Source of the DNA: Liolophura sinensis
Lineage: Eukaryota; Mollusca; Polyplacophora; Chitonida; Chitonidae
Reading direction: 5' to 3'
DNA: 64,000 nucleotides
NCBI RefSeq assembly: GCF_032854445.1
Contig: NC_088295.1
Coordinates: 52,621,249 to 52,685,248 of the forward strand
The notes beneath the pieces were generated by a model that saw only the letters and a program-made list of their open reading frames with translations, ran no database searches and had not been told where the DNA came from. Made by a program: the position numbers and the translations under genes. Position 1 is the stretch's first letter, and the number at the start of each line of letters is the position of its first letter. Of this stretch, positions 1-11,760 are shown piece by piece.

Positions 1-189
1 TTACTCCATGTAAACCAGTGAAATTTGCCATTCTTTCAACAGCTGCCGATGCCTGGCCCAATTCCGCATCGCTTGGCACCTTAATAATGTGGGTCAGTGT
101 TCAATTGTACTTTTTACAGCAGACTGTATCTAGTACCTTTTTTATGTACAAATGGTGTGGTTTTTCTACACGTAAATAAAGACATTGAG

Positions 190-247
190 ATTGTCTTGGA
201 CTTAGAAGTAAGACAATTGCTGGGTGAGTTAATTGGGCTTGGCCCAA
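190..247. repeat. Conserved pair of hairpins in each monomer (example)
   Basis: In the first monomer ATTGTCTT (190..197) can pair with AAGACAAT (210..217). Inside it ACTT pairs with AAGT around an AG turn, leaving a two-base bulge. Sixteen bases further on, TTGGGC and GCCCAA (233..247) form a second short stem with a three-base loop. Both recur in nearly all monomers. The two bulge bases vary (GG, CT, CG) while the outer arms rarely change. The long monomers carry the first hairpin twice. Whether it forms in DNA or RNA is unknown. Confidence 0.6.
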
Positions 248-1815
248 AGATTTGACCTCTTCTGGACTACCGATGGGCACATAACTTTTAGTCAAAAGTT
301 GAATATAGTAATGACCAGTCGCGATGGTACATAGTACAGTGTAGCCGATTTCAATTAACCAAAAGAACAGGCAAAAATGCAAAAGTGGAAAAACTGTTCC
401 AGTGCTGCTGGTAAGAGGCTAATCCGACGTATTTTGTGACGAGAAATCGAATGGTGCAAACCGCGTTGCTCTCCGACCAATACTTTTGGCTGTAGCGACA
501 ATTGAATGATCATTGATGTCAAAATAACGTGCCTAGCAACGGCTCTTACTCCATGTAAACCAGTGAAATTTGCCATTCTTTCAACAGCTGCCGATGCCTG
601 GCCCAATTCCGCATCGCTTGGCACCTTAATAATGTGGGTCAGTGTTCAATTGTACTTTTTACAGCAGACTGTATCTAGTACCTTTTTTATGTACAAATGG
701 TGTGGTTTTTCTACACGTAAATAAAGACATTGAGATTGTCTTCTACTTAGAAGTATGACAATTGCTGGGTGAGTTAAATGGGCTTGGACCAAAGATTTGA
801 TCTCTTCGGGACTACGGATGGGCACATAACTTATAGTCAAAAGTTGAATATAGTAATGACCAGTCGCGATGGTACATAGTACAGTGTAGCCGATTTCAAT
901 TAACCAAAAGACCAGGCAAAAATGCAAAAGTGGAAAAACTGTTCCAATGTTGCTGGTAAGAGGCTAATCCGACGTATTTTGTGAAGAGAAATGGAATGGT
1001 GCTAACCGGGCTGCTCTCCGACCAATACTTTTGGCTGTAGCGACAATTGAATGATCATTGATGTCAAAATAACGTGCCCAGCAACGGCTCTTGCTCCATG
1101 GAAACCAGGGAAATTTGCCATTTTTTCAACAGCTGCCGATGTCTGGCCCAATTCCGCATCGTTTGGCACCTAAATGATGTGGGTCAGTGTTCAATTGTAC
1201 TTTTTACAGCAGACTGTATCTAGTACCTTGTGCTTTTTATGTACAAATTGTGTGGTTTTTCTACACGTAGATAAAGACATTGAGATTGTCTTGGACTTAG
1301 AAGTAAGACAATTGCTGGGTGAGTTAAATGGCCTTGGCCCAAAGATTTGACCTCTTCTGGACTACCGAAGGGCAGATAACTTATAGTCAAAAGTTGAATA
1401 TAGTAATGACCAGTCGCGATGGTACATGGTACAGTGTAGCCGATTTCAATTAATCAAAAGACCAGGCAAAAATGCAAAAGTGGAAAAACTGTTCCAGTGC
1501 TGCTGGTAAGAGGCTAATCCGACGTATTTTGTGACGAGAAATCGAATGGTGCAAACCGCGTTGCTCTCCGACCAATACTTTTGGCTGTAGCGACAATTGA
1601 ATGATCATTGATGTCAAAATCATGTGCCTAGCAACAGCTCTTGTTCCATGGAAACCAGGAAAATTTGCAATTTTTTTAACAGTTGCCGATGCCTGGCCCA
1701 ATTCCGCATCTTTTGGCACCTTAATGATGTGGGTCAGTGTTCAATTGTACTTTTTACAGCAGACTGTATCTAGTACCTTGTGTTTTTATGTACAAATTGT
1801 GTGGTTTTTGTAAAC

Positions 1816-1963
1816 GTAGATAAAGACATTGAGATTGTCTTCGGCTTAGAAGTAAGACAATTGCTGGGTGAGTTAAATTGTTTGTACTCGTAGATAAAGA
1901 CATTGAGATTGTCTTGGACTTAGAAGTAAAACAATTGCTGGGTGAGTTAAATGGTCTTGGCCC
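1816..1963. repeat. 74-bp internal duplication inside a monomer
   Basis: The segment starting GTAGATAAAGACATTGAG is present twice in tandem (1816..1889 and 1890..1963), which makes this monomer 623 bp long. The duplicated piece contains the monomer's bulged hairpin. The joint reads AAATTGTTTGTACTCGTAG, which looks like a shortened copy of the normal sequence AAATTGTGTGGTTTTTG before GTAGATAAAG. Slippage or unequal exchange at the shared AAATTGT is a plausible origin (inference). Confidence 0.93.
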
Positions 1964-2988
1964 AAAGATATGACGTCTTCTGGACTACCGAAGGGCACAT
2001 AACTTATAGTCAAAAGTTGAATATAGTAATGACCAGTCGCGATGGTACATAGTACAGTGTAGCCGATTTGAATTATCCAAAAGACAAGGCAAAAATGCAA
2101 AAGTGGAAAAACTGTTCCACTGCTGCTGGTAAGAGGCTAATCCGACGTATTTTGTGACGAGAAATCGAATGGTGCAAACCGCGTTGCTCTCCGACCAATA
2201 CTTTTGGCTGTAGCGACAATTGAATGATCGTTGATGTCAAAATCACGTGCCTAGCAACGGCTCTTTCTCCATGGAAACCAGGGAAATTTGCCATTTTTTC
2301 AACAGCGGCCGATGTCTGGCCCAATTCCCCATCTTTTGGCACCTTAATGATGTGGGTCAGTGTTCAATTGTACTTTTTACAGCCGAATGTATCTAGTACC
2401 TTGTGTTTTTTATGTACAAATTGTGTGGTTTTTGTACACGTAGATAAAGACATTGAGATTGTCTTGGACTTAGAAGTAAGACAATTGCTGGGTGAGTTAA
2501 AAGGCCTGGGCCCAAAGATTTGACCTCTTCTGGACTACCGAAGGGCACATAACTTATAGTCAAAAGTTGAATATAGTAATGACCAGTCGCGATGGTACAT
2601 GGTGCAGTGTAGCCGATTTCAATTAACCAAAAGACCATGCAAAAATGCAAAAGTGGATAAACTGTTCCAGTGCTGCTGGTAAGAGGCTAATCCGACGTAT
2701 TTTGTGACGAGAAATCGAATGGTGCAAACCGCGTTGCTCTCCGACCAATACTTTTGGCTGCAGCAACAGTTGAATGATCATTGATGTCAAAATCATGTGC
2801 CTAGCAACGGCTCTTGTTCCATGGAAACCAGCAAAATTTGCAATTTTTTTAGCAGCTGCCGATGCCTGGCCCAATTCCGCATCTTTTGGCACCTTAATGA
2901 TGTGGGTCAGTGTTCAATTGTACTTTTTACAGCAGACTGTATCTAGTACCTTGTGTTTTTATGTACAAATTGTGTGGTTTTTGTAAAC

Positions 2989-3136
2989 GTAGATAAAGAC
3001 ATTGAGATTGTCTTCGACTTAGAAGTAAGACAATTGCTGGGTGAGTTAAATTGTTTGTACTCGTAGATAAAGACATTGAGATTGTCTTGGACTTAGAAGT
3101 AAGACAATTGCTGGGTGAGTTAAATGGGCTTGGCCC
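2989..3136. repeat. 74-bp internal duplication inside a monomer
   Basis: Same structure as at 1816..1963, with copies at 2989..3062 and 3063..3136 and the same AAATTGTTTGTACTC joint, so both derive from one event. It lies two monomers downstream of the first. Ordinary 550-bp and 623-bp monomers alternate here. Confidence 0.93.
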
Positions 3137-6100
3137 AAAGATTTAACGTCGTCTGGACTACCGAAGGGCACATAACTTATAGTCAAAAGTTGAATATAGT
3201 AATGACCAGTCGCGATGGTACATAGTACAGTGTAGCCGATTTCCATTATCCAAAAGACAAGGCAAAAATGCAAAAGTGGAAAAACTGTTCCACTGCTGCT
3301 GGTAAGAGGCTAATCCGACGTATTTTGTGACGAGAAATCGAATGGTGCAAACCGCGTTGATCTCCGACCAATACTTTTGGCTGTAGCGACAATTGAATGA
3401 TCATTGATGTCAAAATCACGTGCCTAGCAACGGCTCTTTCTCCATGGAAACCAGGGAAATTTGCCATTTTTTCAACAGCTGCCGATGTCTGGCCCAATTC
3501 CGCATCGTTTGGCACCTTAATGATGTGGGTCAGTGTTCAATTGTACTTTTTACAGCAGACTGTATCTAGTACCTTGTGCTTTTTATGTACAAATGGTGTG
3601 GTTTTTCTACACGTAGATAAAGACATTGAGATTGTCTTGGACTGAGAAGTAAGACAATTGCTGGGTGAGTTAAATGGCCTTGGCCTAAAGATTTGACCTC
3701 TTCTGGACTACCGAAGGGCACATAACTTATAGTCAAAAGTTGAATATAGTAATGACCAGTCGCGATTGTACATAGTACAGTGTAGCCGATTTCAATTAAC
3801 AAAAAGACCAGGCAAAAATGCAAAAGTGGAAAAACTGTTCCAGTGCTGCTGGTAAGAGACTAATCCGACGTATTTTGTGACGAGAAATCGAATGGTGCAA
3901 ACCGCGTTGCTCTCCGACCAATACTTTTGGCTGTAGCGACAATTGAATGATCATTGATGTCAAAATCACGTGCCCAGCAACGGCTCTTGCTCCATGGAAA
4001 CCAGGAAAATTTGCCATTTTTTGAACAGTTGCCGATGCCTGGCCCAATTCCGCATCTTTTGGCACCTTAATGATGTGGGTCAGTGTTCAATTGTACTTTT
4101 TACAGCAGACTGTATCTAGCACCTTGTGCTTTTTATGTACAAATGGTGTGGTTTTTCTACACGTAAATAAAGACATTGACATTGTCTTGGACTTAGAAGT
4201 AAGACAATTGCTGGGTGAGTTAATTGGGCTTGGCCCAAAGATTTGACCTCTTCTGGACTACCGATGGGCACATAACTTTTAGTCAAAAGTTGAATATAGT
4301 AATGACCAGTCGCGATGGTACATAGTACAGTGTAGCCGATTTCAATTAACCAAAAGAACAGGCAAAAATGCAAAAGTGGAAAAACTGTTCCAGTGCTGCT
4401 GGTAAGAGGCTAATCCGACGTATTTTGTGACGAGAAATCGAATGGTGCAAACCGCGTTGCTCTCCGACCAATACTTTTGGCTGTAGCGACAATTGAATGA
4501 TCATTGATGTCAAAATAACGTGCCTAGCAACGGCTCTTACTCCATGTAAACCAGTGAAATTTGCCATTCTTTCAACAGCTGCCGATGCCTGGCCCAATTC
4601 CGCATCGCTTGGCACCTTAATAATGTGGGTCAGTGTTCAATTGTACTTTTTACAGCAGACTGTATCTAGTACCTTTTTTATGTACAAATGGTGTGGTTTT
4701 TCTACACGTAAATAAAGACATTGAGATTGTCTTCTACTTAGAAGTAAGACAATTGCTGGGTGAGTTAAATGGGCTTGGCCCAAAGATTTGATCTCTTCGG
4801 GACTACGGATGGGCAGAAAACTTATAGTCAAAATTTGAATATAGTAATGACCAGTCGCGATGGTACATAGTACAGTGTAGCCGATTTCAATTAACAAAAA
4901 GACCAGGCAAAAATGCAAAAGTGGATAAACTGTTCCAGTGCTGCTGGTAAGAGGCTAATCCGACGTATTTTGTGACGAGAGATCGAATGGTGCAAACCGC
5001 GTTGCTCTCCGACCAATACTTTTGGCTGTAGCGACAATTGAATGATCATTGATGTCAAAATCACGTGCCTAGCAACGGCTCTTGCTCCATGGAAACCAGG
5101 GAAATTTGCCATTTTTTCAACAGCTGCCGATGCCTGGCCCAATTCCGCATCTTTTGGCACCTTATTGATGTGGGTCAGTGTTCAATTCTACTTTTTACAG
5201 CAGACTGTATCTAATACCTTTTTTATGTATAAATGGTGTGGTTTTTCTACACGTAGATAAAGACATTGAGATTGTCTTCGACTTAGAAGTAAGACAATTG
5301 CTGGGTGAGTTAAATGGGCTTGGCCCAAAGATTTCACGTCTTCTGGACTACGGAAGGGCACATAACTTATAGTCAAAAGTTGAATATAGTAATGACCAGT
5401 CGCGATGGTACATAGTACAGTGTAGCCGATTTCAATTAACCAAAAGACCAGGCAAAAATGCAAAAGTGGAAAAACTGTTCCAATGTTGCTGGTAAGAGGC
5501 TAATCCGACGTATTTTGTGAAGAGAAATGGAATGGTGCTAACCGGGCTGCTCTCCGACCAATACTTTTGGCTGTAGCGACAATTGAATGATCATTGATGT
5601 CAAAATAACGTGCCCAGCAACGGCTCTTGCTCCATGGAAACCAGGGAAATTTGCCATTTTTTCAACAGCTGCCGATGTCTGGCCCAATTCCGCATCGTTT
5701 GGCACCTAAATGATGTGGGTCAGTGTTCAATTGTACTTTTTACAGCAGACTGTATCTAGTACCTTGTGCTTTTTATGTACAAATTGTGTGGTTTTTCTAC
5801 ACGTAGATAAAGACATTGAGATTGTCTTGGACTTAGAAGTAAGACAATTGCTGGGTGAGTTAAATGGCCTTGGCCCAAAGATTTGACCTCTTCTGGACTA
5901 CCGAAGGGCAGATAACTTATAGTCAAAAGTTGAATATAGTAATGACCAGTCGCGATGGTACATGGTACAGTGTAGCCGATTTCAATTAACCAAAAGACCA
6001 GGCAAAAATGCAAAAGTGGAAAAACTGTTCCAGTGCTGCTGGTAAGAGGCTAATCCGACGTATTTTGTGACGAGAAATCGAATGGTGCAAACCGCGTTGC

Positions 6101-6351
6101 TCTCCGACCAATACTTTTGGCTGTAGCGACAATTGAATGATCATTGATGTCAAAATCATGTGCCTAGCAACAGCTCTTGTTCCATGGAAACCAGGAAAAT
6201 TTGCAATTTTTTTAACAGCTGCCGATGCCTGGCCCAATTCCGCATCTTTTGGCACCTTAATGATGTGGGTCAGTGTTCAATTGTACTTTTTACAGCAGAC
6301 TGTATCTAGTACCTTGTGTTTTTATGTACAAATTGTGTGGTTTTTGTAAAC

Positions 6352-6499
6352 GTAGATAAAGACATTGAGATTGTCTTCGGCTTAGAAGTAAGACAATTGC
6401 TGGGTGAGTTAAATTGTTTGTACTCGTAGATAAAGACATTGAGATTGTCTTGGACTTAGAAGTAAAACAATTGCTGGGTGAGTTAAATGGGCTTGGCCC
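6352..6499. repeat. 74-bp internal duplication inside a monomer
   Basis: Copies at 6352..6425 and 6426..6499. This is the 4,536-bp offset counterpart of 1816..1963. It shares with it the rare variant TCTTCGGCTTAG in the first copy and AAGTAAAACAATTG in the second. Confidence 0.93.
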
Positions 6500-7524
6500 A
6501 AAGATATGACGTCTTCTGGACTACCGAAGGGCACATAACTTATAGTCAAAAGTTGAATATAGTAATGACCAGTCGCGATGGTACATAGTACAGTGTAGCC
6601 GATTTGAATTATCCAAAAGACAAGGCAAAAACGCAAAAGTGGAAAAACTGTTCCACTGCTGCTGGTAAGAGGCTAATCCGACGTATTTTGTGACGAGAAA
6701 TCGAATGGTGCAAACCGCGTTGCTCTCCGACCAATACTTTTGGCTGTAGCGACAATTGAATGATCGTTGATGTCAAAATCACGTGCCTAGCAACGGCTCT
6801 TTCTCCATGGAAACCAGGGAAATTTGCCATTTTTTCAACAACGGCCGATGTCTGGCCCAATTCCCCATCTTTTGGCACCTTAATGATGTGGGTCAGTGTT
6901 CAATTGTACTTTTTACAGCCGAATGTATCTAGTACCTTGTGTTTTTTATGTACAAATTGTGTGGTTTTTGTACACGTAAATAAAGACATTGAGATTGTCT
7001 TGGACTTAGAAGTAAGACAATTGCTGGGTGAGTTAAAAGGCCTGGGCCCAAAGATTTGACCTCTTCTGGACTACCGAAGGGCACATAACTTATAGTCAAA
7101 AGTTGAATATAGTAATGACCAGTCGCGATGGTACATGGTACAGTGTAGCCGATTTCAATTAACCAAAAGACCATGCAAAAATGCAAAAGTGGATAAACTG
7201 TTCCAGTGCTGCTGGTAAGAGGCTAATCCGACGTATTTTGTGACGAGAAATCGAATGGTGCAAACCGCGTTGCTCTCCGACCAATACTTTTGGCTGTAGC
7301 GACAGTTGAATGATCATTGATGTCAAAATCATGTGCCTAGCAACGGCTCTTGTTCCATGGAAACCAGCAAAATTTGCAATTTTTTTAGCAGCTGCCGATG
7401 CCTGGCCCAATTCCGCATCTTTTGGCACCTTAATGATGTGGGTCAGTGTTCAATTGTACTTTTTACAGCAGACTGTATCTAGTACCTTGTGTTTTTATGT
7501 ACAAATTGTGTGGTTTTTGTAAAC

Positions 7525-7672
7525 GTAGATAAAGACATTGAGATTGTCTTCGACTTAGAAGTAAGACAATTGCTGGGTGAGTTAAATTGTTTGTACTCGT
7601 AGATAAAGACATTGAGATTGTCTTGGACTTAGAAGTAAGACAATTGCTGGTTGAGTTAAATGGGCTTGGCCC
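7525..7672. repeat. 74-bp internal duplication inside a monomer
   Basis: Copies at 7525..7598 and 7599..7672, the 4,536-bp offset counterpart of 2989..3136. I see no further monomer of this type to the right of about 8.6 kb, so the variant is confined to the left part of the visible array. Confidence 0.93.
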
Positions 7673-10600
7673 AAAGATTTAACGTCGTCTGGACTACCGA
7701 AGGGCACATAACTTATAGTCAAAAGTTGAATATAGTAATGACCAGTCGCGATGGTACATAGTACAGTGTAGCCGATTTCCATTATCCAAAAGACAAGGCA
7801 AAAATGCAAAAGTGGAAAAACTGTTCCACTGCTGCTGGTAAGAGGCTAATCCGAAGTATTTTGTGACGAGAAATCGAATGGTGCAAACCGCGTTGATCTC
7901 CGACCAATACTTTTGGCTGTAGCGACAATTGAATGATCATTAATGTCAAAATCACGTGCCTAGCAACGGCTCTTTCTCCATGGAAACCAGGGAAATTTGC
8001 CATTTTTTCAACAGCTGCCGATGTCTGGCCCAATTCCGCATCGTTTGGCACCTTAATGATGTGGGTCAGTGTTCAATTGTACTTTTTACAGCAGACTGTA
8101 TCTAGTACCTTGTGCTTTTTATGTACAAATGGTGTGGTTTTTCTACACGTAGATAAAGACATTGAGATTGTCTTGGACTGAGAAGTAAGACAATTGCTGG
8201 GTGAGTTAAATGGCCTTGGCCTAAAGATTTGACCTCTTCTGGACTACCGAAGGGCACATAACTTATAGTCAAAAGTTGAATATAGTAATGACCAGTCGCG
8301 ATTGTACATAGTACAGTGTAGCCGATTTCAATTAACAAAAAGACCAGGCAAAAATGCAAAAGTGGAAAAACTGTTCCAGTGCTGCTGGTAAGAGACTAAT
8401 CCGACGTATTTTGTGACGAGAAATCGAATGGTGCAAACCGCGTTGCTCTCCGACCAATACTTTTGGCTGTAGCGACAATTGAATGATCATTGATGTCAAA
8501 ATCACGTGCCCAGCAACGGCTCTTGCTCCATGGAAACCAGGAAAATTTGCCATTTTTTTAACAGTTGCCGATGCCTGGCCCAATTCCGCATCTTTTGGCA
8601 CCTTAATGATGTGGGTCAGTGTTCAATTGTACTTTTTACAGCAGACTGTATCTAGTACCTTGTGTTTTTATGTACAAATGGTGTGGTTTTTGTACACGTA
8701 GATAAAGACATTGAGGTTGTCTTCGACTTAGAAGTAAGACAATTGCTGGGTGAGTTAAATGGGCTTGGCCCAAAGATTTGACGTCTTCTGGACTACCGAA
8801 GGGCAGATAACTTATAGTCAAAATTTGAATATAGTAATGACCAGTCGCAATGGTACATAGTACAGTGTAGCCGATTTCAATTAACCAAAAGACCAGGCAA
8901 AAATGCAAAAGTGGATAAACTGTTCCAGTGCTGCTGGTAAGAGACTAATCCGACGTATTTTGTGACGAGAAATTGAATGGTGCAAACCGCGTTGCTCTCC
9001 GACCAATACTTTTGGCTGTAGCGACAATTGAATGATCATTGATGTCAAAATCATGTGCAAAGCAACGGCTCTTGCTCCATGGAAACCAGGGAAATTTGCC
9101 ATTTTTTCAACAGCTTCCGATGTCTGGCCCAATTCCCCATCGTTTGGCACCTTAATGATGTGGGTCAGTGTTCAATTGTACTTTTTAAAGCAGACTGTAT
9201 CTAGTACCTTGTGCTTTTTATGTACAAATGGTGTGGTTTTTGTACACGTAGATAAAGACATTGAGATTGTCTTGGACTTAGAAGTAAGACAATTGCTGGG
9301 TGAGTTAAATGGCCTTGGCCCAAAGATTTGACGTCTTCTGGACTACCGATGGGCACATAACTTATAGTCAAAAGTTGAATATAGTAATGACCAGTCGCGA
9401 TTGTACATAGTACAGTGTAGCCGATTTCAATTAACAAAAAGACCAGGCAAAAATGCAAAAGTGGAAAAACTGTTCCAGTGCTGCTAGTAAGAACCTGATC
9501 CGACGTATTTTGTGACGAGAAATCGAATGGTGCAAACCGCGCTGCTCTCCGACCAATACATTTGGCTGTAGGGACAATTGAATGATCATTGATGTCAAAA
9601 TCACGTGCCTAACAACGGCTCTTGCTCCATGGAAACCAGGGAAATTTAACATTTTTTCAACAGCTGCCGATGTCTGGCCCAATTCCGCATCGCTTGGCAC
9701 CTTAATGATGTGGGTCAGTGTTCAATTGTACTTTTTACAGCAGACTGTATCTAGTACCTTGTGCTTTTTATGTACAAATGGTGTGGTTTTTGTACACGTA
9801 GATAAAGACATTGAGATTGTCTTGGACTTAGAAGTAAGACAATTGCTGGGTGAGTTAAATGGCCTTGGCCCAAAGATTTGACCTCTTCTGGACTACCGAC
9901 GGGCACATAACTTATAGTCAAAAGTTGAATATAGTAATGACCAGTCGCGATTGTACATAGTACAGTGTAGCCGATTTCAATTAACAAAAAGACCAGGCAA
10001 AAATGCAAAATTGGAAAAACTGTTCTAGTGCTGCTGGTAAGAAACTAATCCGACATATTTTGTGACGAGAAATCGAATGGTGCAAACCGCGTTGCTCCCC
10101 GACCAATACTTTTGGCTGTAGCGACAATTGAATGATCATTTATGTCAAAATTACGTGCCTAGCAACGGCTCTTACTCCATGGAAACCAGGGAAATTTGCC
10201 ATTTTTTAAACAGCTTCCGGTGCCTGGCCCAATTCCGCATCTTTTGGCACCTTAATGATGTGGGTCAGTGTTCAATTGTACTTTTTACAGCAGACTGTAT
10301 CTAGTCCCTTGTGTTTTTTATGTACAAATGGTGTGGTTTTTCTACACGTAGATAAAGACATTGAGATTGTCTTCGACTTAGAAGTAAGACAATTGCTGGG
10401 TGAGTTAAATGGGCATGGTCTAAAGATTTGACGTCTTCTGGACTACCGATGGGCACAGAACTTTTAGTCAAAAGTTAAATATAGTAATGACCACTCGCGA
10501 TGGTACATAGTACAGTGTAGCCGATTTCAATTAACAAAAAGACCAGGCAAAAATGCAAAAGTGGAAAAACTGTTATAATGCTGCTGGTAAGATGCCACTC

Positions 10601-11076
10601 CGACGTATTTTGTGACGAGAAATGGAATGGTGCTAACCGGGCAGCTCTCCGACCAATACTTTTTGCTGTAGCGACAATTGAATGATCATTGATGTCAAAA
10701 TCACGTACCCAGCAACGGCTCTTGCTCCATGGAAACCAGTAAAAATTGACATTTTTTCAACAGCTGCCGATGTCTGGCCCAATTCCGCATCTTTTGGCAC
10801 CTTAATGATGTGGGTCAGTGTTCAATTGTACTTTTTACAGCCGAATGTATCTAGTACCTTGTGTTTTTCATGTACAAATTGTGTGGTTTTTGTACACGTA
10901 GATAAAGACATTGAGATTGTCTTGGACTTAGAAGTAAGACAATTGCTGGGTGAGTTAAAAGGCCTGGGCCCAAAGATTTGACCTCTTCTGGACTACCGAA
11001 GGGCACATCACTTATAGTCAAAAGTTGAATATAGTAATGATTAGTCGCGATTGTACATAGTACAGTGTAGCCGATT

Positions 11077-11760
11077 TCAATTAACAAAAAGACCAGGCAA
11101 AAATGCAAAAGTGGAAAAACTGTTCCAGTGCTGCTGGTAGAAAGCTAATCCGACGTAACTTTTTACTTTTGGCTGTAGCGACAATTGAATGATCATTGAT
11201 GTCAAAATCACGTGCCCAGCAACGGCTCTTGCTCCATGGAAACGAGGAAAATTTGCAATTTTTTTAACAGCTGGCGATGCCTGGCCCAATTCCGCATCTT
11301 TTGGCACCTTAATGATGTGGGTCAGTGTTCAATTGTACTTTTTACAGCAGACTGTATCTAGTACCTTGTGTTTTTTATGTACAAATGGTGTGCTTTTTGT
11401 AAACGTAGATAAAGACATTGAGATTGTCTTGTACTTAGAAGTAAGACAATTGCTGGGTGAGTTAAATGGCCTTGGCCCAAAGATTTGACCTCTTCTGGAC
11501 TACCGAAGGGCACATAACTTATAGTCAAAAGTTGAATATAGTAATGACCAGTCGCGATTGTACATAGTACAGTGTAGCCGATTTCAATTAACAAAAAGAC
11601 CAGGCAAAAATGCAAAAGTGGAAAAACTGTTCCAGTGCTGCTGGTAAGAGGCTAATCCGACGTGTTTTGTGACAAGAAATCGAATGGTGCAAACCACGTT
11701 GCTCTCCGACCAATACTGCCGATGCCTGGCCCAATTCCGCATCTTTTGGCACCTTAATGA
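11077..11760. repeat. Two monomers with internal deletions
   Basis: Near 11156..11166 the monomer reads CCGACGTAACTTTTTACTTTTGG and lacks about 43 bp that normally lie between CCGACGTATTTTGTG and CCAATACTTTTGG. Near 11717 the sequence jumps from CCGACCAATACT directly to GCCGATGCCTGG, a loss of about 105 bp that removes the AATGATCATT palindrome. These are the only two large internal deletions I noticed in the array. They sit next to each other, at the transition between the left and right variant types. Confidence 0.85.

Larger units (their letters stand above)
941..4115. repeat. Higher-order block, copy 1 (4,536-bp spacing)
   Basis: This segment is repeated almost unchanged at 5477..8651. 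The shared start can be placed at the unusual variant GTTCCAATGTTGCTGG (941 and 5477), and landmarks through the block keep the 4,536-bp offset. The copies part at about 4115/8651, where copy 1 reads CTAGCACCTTGTGC and copy 2 reads CTAGTACCTTGTG. It spans about six monomers, two of them carrying the 74-bp internal duplication. Differences between the copies are few by eye, so the block was copied as a unit after its monomers had already diverged. Confidence 0.88.
5477..8651. repeat. Higher-order block, copy 2 (4,536-bp spacing)
   Basis: This is the partner of 941..4115. It repeats the same order of monomer variants, including the two monomers with the 74-bp duplication (at 6352 and 7525). Small private changes, such as GGTTGAGTTAAATGG near 7649 where copy 1 has GGGTGAGTTAAATGG, show that it is a separate genomic copy and not a literal assembly duplicate. 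Confidence 0.88.

Noticed and set aside
506-724. Plus-strand frames of 70-99 codons beginning MIIDVKITCLA in nearly every monomer as genes
   Set aside because: They lie opposite the minus-strand frames, change length with each small indel and show no recognisable domain. Homogenised stop-poor monomer sequence explains them.
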